A stretch of DNA of 64,000 nucleotides. It comes from Diplonema japonicum. Taxonomy: Eukaryota > Euglenozoa > Diplonemea > Diplonemida > Diplonemidae. The DNA is taken from contig OZ025720.1 in assembly GCA_964019335.1 (NCBI GenBank), forward strand, positions 291,001-355,000. The letters are read 5' to 3'. The position numbers and the translations under genes were made by a program. Positions 39,218 through 49,582 of the stretch are shown here, piece by piece; position 1 is the first letter of the stretch; every line of letters begins with the position of its first letter. The notes below the pieces were generated by a model that made no database searches, was not told where the DNA came from, and saw nothing but the letters and a program-made list of their open reading frames with translations.

Positions 39218-40969
39218 TCACAATAAAACAGAGAAGAGAGTGAGAAGAAAAACAGAAAATATAACAGGTGCAAGTGACGAGGCGTGAGATCCCTGACCAG
39301 GAGAAGGCGTTGCAGGGTGCGGCGTGTCGACATAGATACTGGTAGTATTCCCGCAGTCCACGATGTTCATGAGGGACATCATCCCACGGTCCTCGTGCTG
39401 CAGAAGGTGGCAGTGCAGCACAACCTCCCCGACGAAAGCACTGGGGCGCATCCTAATGAGGGTTCCCACTCCCTTCCAGGTAGGGGCTACATCCCTCCAC
39501 TCCCCGTCCCTCAGCACCATCCCGGTGTTGTCCTTTCCGTCGATCACTTGGAAATGGTTCACATGCTGGTGGTAAGGATGGAATGATTCTCCCGACAGAA
39601 TCGGTCCATCGGGGTTGTGCCTGTCTTTCCCGTTCCCCCCAAGGGTGAGCTCGTATGTCTGGTCCAAGCAGAACTCCTCTGTGTACTTGTCGGTTCCATT
39701 ATACCCCCACCCGGGCCACGACATGCCGTTGATGGAGTTCCCCGAGGTGCCGCCTTTCTTCAGCACTATCGACTGCACCCCCCTCACCCCTCCGACCTGA
39801 ACATTCGCCTCGCTCACCAACGATGTCAGGTACGCCGGAAGAGGTGCCGCTGTGGTGGGGACAGGTGCGCTGCTGCTGGTTACCTGAAGCTTCATCATGC
39901 TGGCCTGCGAGAAGGTGTTCTGCTTTGCCGGGTTCACAGAAGGAGTCTTCGTTGCCACCATGTTGACGGTCCTGCGGTACACCCCAGCGGGGAGGTTGCA
40001 CAGCACAGCCACATCAGCACGAGTCCCTTGGATGAGAACAATGGTCGGGATCTGCAGGTATGGTGTCGGTTGGAAGACACCATCCCTCGCCATCAAGGTC
40101 ATCGTGCACAGCCCTTCAGGGTCATCGAGCTCCATTGTCAGATGGAACCCATCCCCAGCGTGCACCATGCGCAGGAGTGTCGCGTCCCCGTCGATCACCT
40201 CCACATCAGGGGACAGCACACCGTTCACGACATAGAAGTTCCCTGTCCCCTTGTTCGGAAGGGTCGTAGAGGCCCACTTCAGGTTCAGAGGGACAGTCAC
40301 GTTCTTGTACAAGTCCACAAGGCTCGTGTGGGTGTTGTGTTTCCATCGATCATTTCCACGGCCTTTTCCCAAGGCAAGGTAGTTCAAGATGAGGGGAGGT
40401 ACTGATGCGAAATTGTAGAGCCTCTGGAGGTCCAGGGGGAGAGTGTAGGAAGGAGCAGGGTCCACAAGGAGGATGCCAGCAAGGCCACCAAGGACTTGAA
40501 GGGCGGTGCTCCCATGGTGGTGAGCATGGTACCAGTGTGTCCCCATGAGGTGGTCCCCAGGGACAGTGTAGGTGTAGGTGTGTTCTTGACCGGGTTGGAT
40601 GTGGGTGTCGATGTTGTCCTCTTGTGGCGACACGTGAAGCCCGTGCGTGTGGAGTGAGGTGATGTCAGGACAGTGGAAGCCGTTCTGTCCATCCACCATC
40701 GTGCACTGGGGACCCTTCAGCTTGTTCACCACACGCAGGTTGCACACCTCTCCTGCCTGCATGCGGATCGTCGCAGCAGGGAAGGTGATCTCCCCATCGA
40801 CACGGTACACACGGGACTGGAACTGCACCACACCGTCCACAGCCACATTGCCTTCCTCCACCTCCATCAGAATTGTTTTCCCGGCAGTGCAAGTCACCTC
40901 ACGCACCATAGGAAGGGCGGCACCTTCTCCCAGTGAACAGAGCAGCAGCAGACCAAACACAACACGCAT
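39218..40969 (-). CDS. multicopper oxidase B, secreted/anchored (583 aa)
   Basis: Same architecture as gene A: signal peptide, all four copper motifs (HTHG, HWYHAH, HPYHQH, HCHLLQHEDRGMM) and a hydrophobic C-terminal tail (SLAPVIFSVFLLTLFSVLL). It differs in the N-terminal region (GAALPMVREV, EEGNVAVDG), in residues around 186-215 (FASVPPLILNYLALGKGRGND) and in the segment before HPYHQH. It is the most diverged of genes A-D in its middle portion while identical in the block over the first two copper motifs. The leader holds TCAACAG as possible trans-splice acceptor. Single exon. Confidence 0.94.
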   Translation of the reverse strand: MRVVFGLLLLCSLGEGAALPMVREVTCTAGKTILMEVEEGNVAVDGVVQFQSRVYRVDGEITFPAATIRMQAGEVCNLRVVNKLKGPQCTMVDGQNGFHCPDITSLHTHGLHVSPQEDNIDTHIQPGQEHTYTYTVPGDHLMGTHWYHAHHHGSTALQVLGGLAGILLVDPAPSYTLPLDLQRLYNFASVPPLILNYLALGKGRGNDRWKHNTHTSLVDLYKNVTVPLNLKWASTTLPNKGTGNFYVVNGVLSPDVEVIDGDATLLRMVHAGDGFHLTMELDDPEGLCTMTLMARDGVFQPTPYLQIPTIVLIQGTRADVAVLCNLPAGVYRRTVNMVATKTPSVNPAKQNTFSQASMMKLQVTSSSAPVPTTAAPLPAYLTSLVSEANVQVGGVRGVQSIVLKKGGTSGNSINGMSWPGWGYNGTDKYTEEFCLDQTYELTLGGNGKDRHNPDGPILSGESFHPYHQHVNHFQVIDGKDNTGMVLRDGEWRDVAPTWKGVGTLIRMRPSAFVGEVVLHCHLLQHEDRGMMSLMNIVDCGNTTSIYVDTPHPATPSPGQGSHASSLAPVIFSVFLLTLFSVLL

Positions 40970-41564
40970 TTTTGCACTCTTGTCAAGTTGTCTTTTTTTT
41001 TTAAATCTGTTGAGTTGAACATGCAGCCTTCAAGGTTTCAGTAGAAGAAGGGAGGTGGCGCCTTTGACACCGAAGAGAGAAAGTTAGAAAAAAGATAAGG
41101 GGGGTGTTCTTGTCCGACCTTTTTTTCTTTTGTTTCTCATTTTCGTTTCCCGAGGACATAAACAATAGAAATCCGGCATTTGCCTAGCAACGAGGGGCTG
41201 CAGGTGAAGGGGGTCACCCCCTGATCACCTCATACAGGCCGTCGTTGCATAGGCTCGCCGATTGCAGTTCATGTGGTCCTATTGAAACAAAACTGCTTCA
41301 AAGTAAGCGCGTTGTGGCGCTCACAGCCTGCAAAGTAAATGAAGAGAGAGCATAACGAATTTTGGTACTTCTTTTTTAACTTGGACAAGAGGCAAACAAA
41401 AGGGGAGGAGGGGTGGGGAGGGACCATGCTTAATCACCTTTTATGTTTATGGAGGGGAAAAGGGAAATCTGCACATAATGCAATGCAACCCTTTTCTCAT
41501 TCTTTTCTTGTTTCCGTTCTGTTAGAAGATCTTATTTTATCTTCTCTTTTTTTTTTTTTCAGAT

Positions 41565-41700
41565 TGCCGTATGCCTGAGTGACTGATGTCACTAGGGCAC
41601 ACAGCGAAAGGGGAAGGGAGGGAAACAGGGGCTTGTATAGTCACTTTGTTGTGCCTCATGGTGACGAGGGGGAAAAAAAAAACAAAGGCAGGTAATGAAA
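41565..41700. repeat. conserved intergenic block, copy 3
   Basis: Between genes C and B; preserves TGACTGATGTCACTAGGG, CACACAGCGAAAGGGGAAGG and CTTGTATAGTCACTTTG although flanking DNA is diverged. Confidence 0.7.
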
Positions 41701-41903
41701 AGGTGTTGCATGTCGAGGGGGGGGGGGGGGGGGGGCGGAAGAAAATTTTAAAAAAATGTAAGATGGCACACTTTTTTTTTTTTTTTTCCAGAAAGACAAC
41801 GAAGCAGAGATCAAAATGAGACGAATAATATGAGTAAAGGAAAAAGAAAAGGAATTCTGATGAGAGAGACGGATGCAAAATTTTAAACAATAAGGAATAA
41901 AAT

Positions 41904-43631
41904 CTATAACAGTGCAAGCAACACGACAAGAATGTAAGCAAACACACTAAGGGGAACCAACGACACACCCTGGTTAGAAAGCTTAACACCCGGAACGCCC
42001 CCACCGGTGTTGTTCCCGCAGTCCTTGATGTTCATGAGGGACATCATCCCACGGTCCTCGTGCTGCAAAAGGTGGCAGTGCAGCACAACCTCCCCTGCAA
42101 ACTCGGTAGGGCGCATCCTGACGACGGAGCCGGATCCTTGCCAAGCGGGGGCCACATCCCTCCACTCCCCGTCCCTCAACACTATCCCTGAACTGTCACC
42201 GCCGTTGACCACTTGAAAGTGATTCACATGCTGGTGGTAAGGATGGTACGAGACCCCAGACAGTATCGGTCCATTAGCGTTATGGTGCATCTTTCCATTC
42301 CCCCCAAGGGTGTACTCGTATGTCTGGTCCAAGCAGAACTCCTCTGTGTACCTGTCTGCTCCGGTGTTGCCCCACCCAGGCCATGCCTTGCCGTTGATTC
42401 CACCGTCTTTGTTTCTGAATTCAATAGACTTCACCCCCCTCACCCCTCCGACCTGAACATTCGCCTCGTCCATCAACGACGTCAGGTACGCCGGAAGAGG
42501 TGCCGCTGTGGTGGGGATGTTTGGGTTCGTGGTCCTTACATTCAGCTTCATCATGCTGGCCTGCGAGAAGGTGTTCTTCGCCGACGGGTTCACAGAAGGA
42601 GTCTTCGTTGCCACCATGTTGATGGTGCTGCGGCTCACCCCAGCGGGGAGGTTGCACTGCACAGCCACATCAGCACGAGTCCCTTGAATGAGAACAATGG
42701 TGGTGATGTCAAGGTAAGGTGTTGCATGGAAAACACCATCCCTCGCCAGCAGGGTCATGTTGCACAGCCCTTCAGGGTCATCGAGCTCCATTGTCAGGTG
42801 GAACCCATCCCCAGCGTGCACCATGCGCAGGAGTGTCGCGTCCCCGTCGATCACCTCCACATCAGGGGACAGCACACCGTTCACGACGTAGAAGTTCCCT
42901 GTCCCCTTGTTCGGAAGGGTCGTAGAGGCCCACTTCAGGTTCAGAGGGACAGTCACGTTCTTGTACAGACTCACAAGATCCTTGTGGGTGTAGAAGTCCC
43001 ATTGCCCACCTGCTTTACTGCTACTGTCCCCCATGGCAAGGTAGTTGAAGATGAGGGGAGGTACCCTCGTGGAGCTGTAGAGCCTCTGGAGGTCCAGGGG
43101 GAGAGTGTAGGAAGGAGCGGGGTCCACAAGGAGGATGCCAGCAAGGCCACCAAGGGCTTGGAGAGAAGTGCTCCCATGGTGGTGAGCATGGTACCAGTGT
43201 GTCCCCATGAGGTGGTCCCCAGGGACAGTGTAGGTGTAGGTGTGTTCTTGACCGGGTTGGATGTGGGTGTCGATGTTGTCCTCTTGTGGCGACACGTGAA
43301 GCCCGTGCGTGTGGAGTGAGGTGATGTCAGGACAGTGGAAGCCGTTCTGTCCATCCACCATCGTGCACTGGGGACCCTTCAGCTTGTTCACCACACGCAG
43401 GTTGCACACCTCTCCTGCCTGCATGCGGATCGTCGCAGCAGGGAAGGTGATCTCCCCATCGACACGGTACACACGGGACTGGAACTGCACCACGCCCTTC
43501 ACTACAACATCAGCAACCTCCACCTCCATCAGAATTGTTTTTCTGCCAGTGCAAGTCACTTCACGCACCCGAGGGACAGGGACACCTTCTCCCAGTGAAC
43601 AGAGCAGCAGCAGACCAAACACAGAACGCAT
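41904..43631 (-). CDS. multicopper oxidase C, secreted/anchored (575 aa)
   Basis: Signal peptide and N terminus are identical to gene A. All four copper motifs are intact. Unique stretches: SSTRVPPLIFNYLAMGDSSS, RTTNPNIPTTAAPL, and the substrate-side segment GVSYHPYHQHVNHFQVVNGG, with GSGSVVRMRPTEFAG before HCH. The C terminus (NQGVSLVPLSVFAYILVVLLALL) is hydrophobic but unlike the A/B/D tail, so its anchor evolved separately or was exchanged. Amino acids near the type 1 site differ from A, B and D, so substrate preference may differ (inference). Single exon. Confidence 0.94.
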   Translation of the reverse strand: MRSVFGLLLLCSLGEGVPVPRVREVTCTGRKTILMEVEVADVVVKGVVQFQSRVYRVDGEITFPAATIRMQAGEVCNLRVVNKLKGPQCTMVDGQNGFHCPDITSLHTHGLHVSPQEDNIDTHIQPGQEHTYTYTVPGDHLMGTHWYHAHHHGSTSLQALGGLAGILLVDPAPSYTLPLDLQRLYSSTRVPPLIFNYLAMGDSSSKAGGQWDFYTHKDLVSLYKNVTVPLNLKWASTTLPNKGTGNFYVVNGVLSPDVEVIDGDATLLRMVHAGDGFHLTMELDDPEGLCNMTLLARDGVFHATPYLDITTIVLIQGTRADVAVQCNLPAGVSRSTINMVATKTPSVNPSAKNTFSQASMMKLNVRTTNPNIPTTAAPLPAYLTSLMDEANVQVGGVRGVKSIEFRNKDGGINGKAWPGWGNTGADRYTEEFCLDQTYEYTLGGNGKMHHNANGPILSGVSYHPYHQHVNHFQVVNGGDSSGIVLRDGEWRDVAPAWQGSGSVVRMRPTEFAGEVVLHCHLLQHEDRGMMSLMNIKDCGNNTGGGVPGVKLSNQGVSLVPLSVFAYILVVLLALL

Positions 43632-44214
43632 CTTACACCCGTTAAAAGCAATATAGCCTGTAATTAAAGTATGAAGTCTTCACTGCTCAGAAAATAATTA
43701 AAAAAAAAGCCTTCAAAGGAAGGAAGACACGCCGTGAAGCCATCTTAAAAGGGGAGATAGAAGAGAGAGGAGGGGTGCCTTGTCCTCTTTCTTTTTCATT
43801 TCTATACTTGTGGTTCTCTGACACAAAACGTGTTTGCAAAGACCACTTCGAAGAAAATAAAAAAAAAGGAGGATGAAGGCATAAAGGCATGGTGTTGTAA
43901 CGGTAATCCTTGATGGTGATGACGAGATATACCGGACGAGAGCAACAAAGGATGTCCAACATGGCCTTAAGCACACACGAGTGTCACAAGGTGAAGGGAG
44001 GCTACCCCCTTCGCCATCTCTACTGGCTCTCTGGTGCACAAGGGCATGCCGACTGGTGTTCATTCAATTCTTTTTTGTTTTTCTCTCTTGTCCACGACAA
44101 GATTGAAAGTTCTGTTTATTCTTTTTTTTTCTTCTTTCTTTTTTCCTCCTTTCTCCCATCAGCTCACAGGACAACGAAACATTGAAGCAAAATAGAAATA
44201 CCAAATCACTTTTT
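43632..44214. repeat. segmental duplication of 5' flank (copy C)
   Basis: Essentially identical to 38193-38775. Small ORFs in it are conserved only because the DNA is duplicated. Confidence 0.85.
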
Positions 44215-44269
44215 TTTTCCCGTGTTTATATCGAAAAGAGTGCTTGCACATAACGCAAGTCGAACGGCG

Positions 44270-44400
44270 TGCCGTGTGCCCTAATGACTGATGTCACTGG
44301 GACACACAGCGAAAGGGGAAGGGAGGGAGGCAGGGGCTTGTATAGTCACCTTGTTGTGTCTCATGGGGACGAGGCACTAAACAAAGTCGGGTAATGGAAA
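44270..44400. repeat. conserved intergenic block, copy 4
   Basis: Between genes D and C; ATGACTGATGTCACTGGG, CACACAGCGAAAGGGGAAGG, CTTGTATAGTCACC and ACAAAGTCGGGTAATGG. Confidence 0.7.
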
Positions 44401-44982
44401 AGTGAGTTGAGGTCAACAGTGCCTGCACGGCCTCACAGATTCAGAAAAAAGAAGAAAGGAAAAAAATAAAATAAAAAAAGAAGGACGATGCCGTACTTTA
44501 AATTGAATTCGGTATAAGTTTTTATAGACCTTAGCAAAATTTGAAATCTGGTCTGATCTTCAATATTTAACAACTTTATCAATTAAAAAAAAAAAAGAAA
44601 ATTCGCTTAAGGGGTGACAGGCTGTGAGTAAAAAAGCCATCTTTAAAAAAAAAAAAGTTTAAGTTGTTACAAAAAAGACCTTAGCAAATTCTCGAACCAG
44701 ACCTACATTCCTTAAAATACGGTGAAATAAAAAAAGGTAAAAACCGAGAGGAAGAAAAAAGAGGAACTGGCCGTTGTTTGTACGTGCCGGGTAAAACCTG
44801 GAGAAGTTTGTAAACCCAAAACACGTTGTCAACGTTCCCTTTTTGTTTAGACAAGTCAAAGATTCGTTCTTGCAAAAGAAAACCCTTAAAGATCTATGCT
44901 GGACCATGAAGGGTCTATTATTATGTATACCTCTACAAGGGCACTGCCTAGGTATGAAGGAGGAAGGAGTGGAAAAAAGAAA

Positions 44983-47001
44983 TCACAATAAAACGGAAAA
45001 GAAGGTGAGAAGGAGAACAGAGAACATAACAGGGGCAAGTGACGGGGCGTAGTCTTTTGAAACAGCAGATGGTGTTCCAGGTGCTGCTGTTGTAGGTGCT
45101 GCAGTTTTTGGTGCTTCTGTTTTAGGTGCTGCTGTTCCAGGAGCTGCTGTTCTAGGTGCTGCTGTTTTTGGTGCTTCTGTTTTAAGTGCTGTTGTTCCAG
45201 GTGCTTCTGTTGTCGGAGCTGTTGTTTTCGGTGCTGCTGTTCCAGGAGCTGCTGTTCTAGGTGCTGTAGTTTTTGGTGCTTCTGTTCTAGGTGCTGCTGT
45301 TTTCGGTGCTGCTGTTCCAGGTGCTGCAGTTTTAGGAGCTGCTGTTCTTGTCCCTGGCCGAGGGTTCCCGCAGTCCTTGATGTTCATGAGGGACATCATC
45401 CCACGGTCCTCGTGCTGCAGAAGGTGGCAGTGCAGCACAACCTCCCCGACGAAAGCACTGGGGCGCATCCTAATGAGGGTTCCCACTCCCTTCCAGGTAG
45501 GGGCTACATCCCTCCACTCCCCGTCCCTCAGCACCATCCCGGTGTTGTCCTTTCCGTCGATCACTTGGAAATGGTTCACATGCTGGTGGTAAGGATGGAA
45601 AGTATCCTTGGACAGCACCGGCCCGTTGGGGCTATGCTTGTCCTTCCCGTTCCCCCCAAGGGTGAGCTCGTATGTCTGGTCCAAGCAGAACTCCTCTGTG
45701 TACCTGTCTGCTCCAGTGTAGCCCCACCCAGGCCATGCCTTGTCGTTGATCCCATATGTGCCTCCGCTCCTCTTCAACAAGATGGACTTCACCCCCCTCA
45801 CCCCTCCGACCTGTACATTCGCCACGCTTGCCAACGACGTCAAGTACGCCGGAAGAGGTGCCGCTGTGGTGGGGACAGGTGCGCTGCTTCCTGTTGTCAC
45901 CTTTCTTGTCACCTGAAGCTTCATCATGCTGGCCTGCGAGAAGGTGTTCTTCGCCGACGGGTTCACAGAAGGAGTCTTCGTTGCCACCATGTTGATGGTG
46001 CTGCGGCTCACCCCAGCGGGGAGGTTGCACTGCACAGCCACATCAGCACGAGTCCCTTGAATGAGAACAATGGTGGTGAGCTTGAGGTACGGGGTTTGGT
46101 GGAAGACACCGTCCCTCGCCAGCAGGGTCATCGTGCAGAGCTTTTGAGGGTCATCGAGTTCCATTGTCAGGTGGAACCCATCCCCAGCGTGCACCATGCG
46201 CAGGAGTGTCGCGTCCCCGTCGATCACCTCCACATCAGGGGACAGCACACCGTTCACGACGTAGAAGTTCCCTGTCCCCTTGTTCGGAAGGGTCGTAGAG
46301 GCCCACTTCAGGTTCAGAGGGACAGTCACGTCCTTGTACAGACTCACAAGATCCTTGTGGGTGTAGAAGTCCCATTGCCCACCTCCCTTTCTGTTGGTTC
46401 CCATGGCAAGGTAGTTGAAGATGAGGGGAGGTACTGATGCGGAGTTGTAGAGCCTCTGGAGGTCCAGGGGGAGAGTGTAGGAAGGAGCGGGGTCCACAAG
46501 GAGGATGCCAGCAAGGCCACCAAGGGCTTGGAGAGAAGTGCTCCCATGGTGGTGAGCATGGTACCAGTGTGTCCCCATGAGGTGGTCCCCAGGGACAGTG
46601 TAGGTGTAGGTGTGTTCTTGACCGGGTTGGATGTGGGTGTCGATGTTGTCCTCTTGTGGCGACACGTGAAGCCCGTGCGTGTGGAGTGAGGTGATGTCAG
46701 GACAGTGGAAGCCGTTCTGTCCATCCACCATCGTGCACTGGGGACCCTTCAGCTTGTTCACCACACGCAGGTTGCACACCTCTCCTGCCTGCATGCGGAT
46801 CGTCGCAGCAGGGAAGGTGATCTCCCCATCGACACGGTACACACGGGACTGGAACTGCACCACACCGTCCACAGCCACATTGCCTGCCTCCACCTCCATC
46901 AGAATTGTTTTCCCGGCAGTGCAAGTCACTTCACGCACCCGAGGGACAGGGACACCTTCCCCCAGTGAACAGAGCAGCAGAACCACAAGCACGGAACGCA
47001 T
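44983..47001 (-). CDS. multicopper oxidase D with mucin-like stalk (672 aa)
   Basis: Start is ATG 46999-47001 (MRSVLVVLLLCSLGEG); an in-frame TTG 15 bases upstream is not a credible start. The oxidase core is nearly identical to gene A from about residue 50 to 550, with all four copper motifs. After NIKDCGNPRPGTR, gene D carries about 20 pentapeptide repeats of the type TAAPK/TAAPG/TEAPK (DNA 45070-45345), a Thr/Pro/Ala stalk likely to be O-glycosylated, before the hydrophobic anchor (SLAPVMFSVLLLTFFSVLL). Gene A has only a short remnant here. The stalk would lift the catalytic domain from the membrane. ACAG 37 nt upstream is a possible trans-splice acceptor. Confidence 0.94.
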   Translation of the reverse strand: MRSVLVVLLLCSLGEGVPVPRVREVTCTAGKTILMEVEAGNVAVDGVVQFQSRVYRVDGEITFPAATIRMQAGEVCNLRVVNKLKGPQCTMVDGQNGFHCPDITSLHTHGLHVSPQEDNIDTHIQPGQEHTYTYTVPGDHLMGTHWYHAHHHGSTSLQALGGLAGILLVDPAPSYTLPLDLQRLYNSASVPPLIFNYLAMGTNRKGGGQWDFYTHKDLVSLYKDVTVPLNLKWASTTLPNKGTGNFYVVNGVLSPDVEVIDGDATLLRMVHAGDGFHLTMELDDPQKLCTMTLLARDGVFHQTPYLKLTTIVLIQGTRADVAVQCNLPAGVSRSTINMVATKTPSVNPSAKNTFSQASMMKLQVTRKVTTGSSAPVPTTAAPLPAYLTSLASVANVQVGGVRGVKSILLKRSGGTYGINDKAWPGWGYTGADRYTEEFCLDQTYELTLGGNGKDKHSPNGPVLSKDTFHPYHQHVNHFQVIDGKDNTGMVLRDGEWRDVAPTWKGVGTLIRMRPSAFVGEVVLHCHLLQHEDRGMMSLMNIKDCGNPRPGTRTAAPKTAAPGTAAPKTAAPRTEAPKTTAPRTAAPGTAAPKTTAPTTEAPGTTALKTEAPKTAAPRTAAPGTAAPKTEAPKTAAPTTAAPGTPSAVSKDYAPSLAPVMFSVLLLTFFSVLL
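45070..45345. repeat. 15-bp coding minisatellite in oxidase D
   Basis: About 18-20 in-frame 15-base units such as GGTGCTGCTGTTCCA (plus strand) encode the TxAPx stalk. Units vary at few positions, and higher-order 60-90-base repeats are visible. Confidence 0.85.
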
Positions 47002-49155
47002 CTTACACTTTGCCAAAGAGCAATACAGCCTGTATGGGTGAATAGGGTGACAACAAAGGAAATAGAGCTAAAACAAAAAGGAGAGGGGTTTCAAGAGCCC
47101 TAATAAAGACGCAGTAGAGGCCTTGTAAGACTGCTCGGGAGCAAGAGGGGAGTTTTAGATGTTTCGGTTGCTCGTGACGGGGTGAGGTGAAATACATGGT
47201 CTACAGTAGCGAAGTTGCCAAGCGGCTGGGCAGCAAGGGCAGTTGGACACTTTTCCCTGCAATGCTCTTGAAAGCCACGAGGGGGGAAAGCTCGCAGATA
47301 GTACGAGGGGAGACTTAGATAACGTTTTCTTGTTCCTATTCTGTTTCTATTTCTCCTTCCCCCCCCCCCCCCCTCGAAATTGAGTCAATGTACAAATTTT
47401 TTTGATCCCCCCCTATTCCGTCAGAATGCGGGGCACAAAGAGAGGGTGAAGTTAATGTGATAAGAGGAAACATTCCGCAAAGGAGACAAAGAAGAAGCAA
47501 TATAATCGACCCCATTTTTTTTCTTTTTTTTTCTCAGAGAGGAAAAAAAAGGGGGGGGGGTGATAGCCCTATTGGGTTTATAACCAACAGAAAATCTTAT
47601 GAGTCATGATTTTAACTCGGGTTTTTAGAATTCTCTGAGTTTTTCGACGAGGGGTAGAAAAAAAAAAAGAGTCGGTTGATTGTTGTTTGTGCACAGCCGG
47701 GATTAACCTGTAGAAGGATAAGCCCAACAATGGTACCACTACTCTTTTTAGCACTAACAATTCATTATCAATAATTATTGCTACTAATTAAAAAAAAAAA
47801 CCCCTCCCCAAAATGAGGCCAATTGACACTTGCATCTTTGGGCATGCCACCCTCTCAAAAAAAAAAAAAGAATTCTCCAAATTTCCGAGCTCATATTAGG
47901 AAAGAATCTGTGTACTAGCAACACTCACTTTCCAATTTGCAGCGGCGTTTTCTTTACTAACCTGGGCCGGGAAAGCTGTAGAATTTCTTTTTTTTGGGGG
48001 GGGGAAGTACTTTGGTTTTTTTTTTTTTTTTTTTTTTTTTTTGAAACGATGCCATACTGTTTCTCTTGTTTCTCTCTTGTAAAAAAAGAAAGATGGTACT
48101 TTTTACCCGAAGTTATTGATTTGTTCTACAAAGAAATGTATAGTTATGTTCTATTTTTGGGCGCCCTGTTTTAACGAGCACTGCAATTTTGAAGCAGGTC
48201 AAGAAGCTGTGCCCAGGCCCCAAGAGGTGCATGCTCATTATTTGCGACGTGCGGGTCCCCTCTTTCTTTCTTTCTTTTTTTTTTTTTCTTTTTTTTTTCT
48301 TGCTGCTATCATTTCATTTTCATTTGTTCACTTTACTTTTTTCAACAAAAAAAAAAAAAAAAAAAAAAAAAAAACGATTTCGGTATTATTGTAGAACATA
48401 TTTTGTGAATACGGTAGCAATCACCATGAAACGAAGTAGTTAGCAACAGGCTACCAAGAAAAGAAGAAAAAAATATATATAAGAGATAAATAATAATAAA
48501 GGAAGCCAGTGTTGGTGGCGCCTGCTAAAGGGGGGGGGGGGGGGGGGGGATATAGAGAGATTCAAAATCTCAGGGAAATAGTGAAGTAGAATAAAATACT
48601 TTTCACCACTCTTCTTTTTTCTTCTTCTTTCTTTCTCGTCACTTCACACCAAGTAAAGAAATGGTTAAGGGGAGCAGGAAAGGTAGATTGCGCCACCTTC
48701 TACAAAGAGGAGGCAACAAGAGAGCTTACCTTTAGAAACCAAAGAAAAAAAAAAAAAACGAAAAAAGAAAAAAAGAGTTGGCGCGTAGCACTTGTTTATG
48801 TACACGGTACAAATCTTGAGATAAGTTACTGCATGCTGCTTTCTACTACTCCTCTTTTTTTTCTTCTTCTTTCTTTTTTTTCTTTTTCTTTTTACAAGAA
48901 ACTGAGCATTACTTGTGTTTAAAAAAAAAAAAAAAAAGAAACATTTCCAAGGTGTTCGGCGAAGTCCCAGTGAGTAAGAATCAGTGTTATTATTATTTTT
49001 ATTTTTTTTTCATAGAAGGGGAAAAAAAGAAAAAAAAAAAAGGAAAAGAAGAAGAAGAAAAAAGAATTAGCGCAGTGGCTTCGAGTCGGCTTTTCCCTTT
49101 TTATTTTATTGTATTTTATTTTTATTTTTGCTATTTTCGTTTTCTTCTAATCTGA
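47002..49155. other. gene-poor spacer with oxidase 3'-flank relic
   Basis: No gene seen. The sequence GCACAGCCGGGATTAACCTG at about 47690 recurs just 3' of oxidase E (about 49480), suggesting a deleted unit. Long A, T, G and C runs occur (G19 at 48532-48550). The sense reading frames are low-complexity. Confidence 0.5.
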
Positions 49156-49324
49156 CCGGATTTGTACTTATGTACCGTAAAAAGTCCCAAATTGGGCTTA
49201 AAAAATTCGGAAAAGGTACTAATGTAAATAAAATAAAAATATTTTTCTGCGTAGAAAGTCCCCCAGGTTGGGGTCCAGATCCGAAAACCGGTACATAATT
49301 TATACATGTTAAGTTCAAATCCGG
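49156..49324. repeat. small inverted-repeat (MITE-like) element
   Basis: CCGGATTTG (49156-49164) and CAAATCCGG (49316-49324) are inverted, with a second inverted pair ATGTACCG/CGGTACAT just inside. It is 169 bp and non-coding. Confidence 0.4.
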
Positions 49325-49407
49325 TTTATTTCGTTTGTCTCATTCGTTGGAGCCGTGACATTCTTTTCACTTTTTGATGACCATGTTCCCTTCTTTTTCC
49401 CCCCCTG

Positions 49408-49446
<39 letters not shown>

Positions 49447-49533
49447 AGGAGTGGTAAATTCTTTCTTTCTTTTGTTTTGTGTGCACAGCCGGGATTAACC
49501 TGAAGGAAGGATAAAACCCAGCAATGCTACCAA

Positions 49534-49577
<44 letters not shown>

Positions 49578-49582
49578 CTTGC

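Noticed and set aside
45070-45345. CRISPR-like or satellite array
   Set aside because: The repeats are in-frame 15-bp coding units of oxidase D without spacers.
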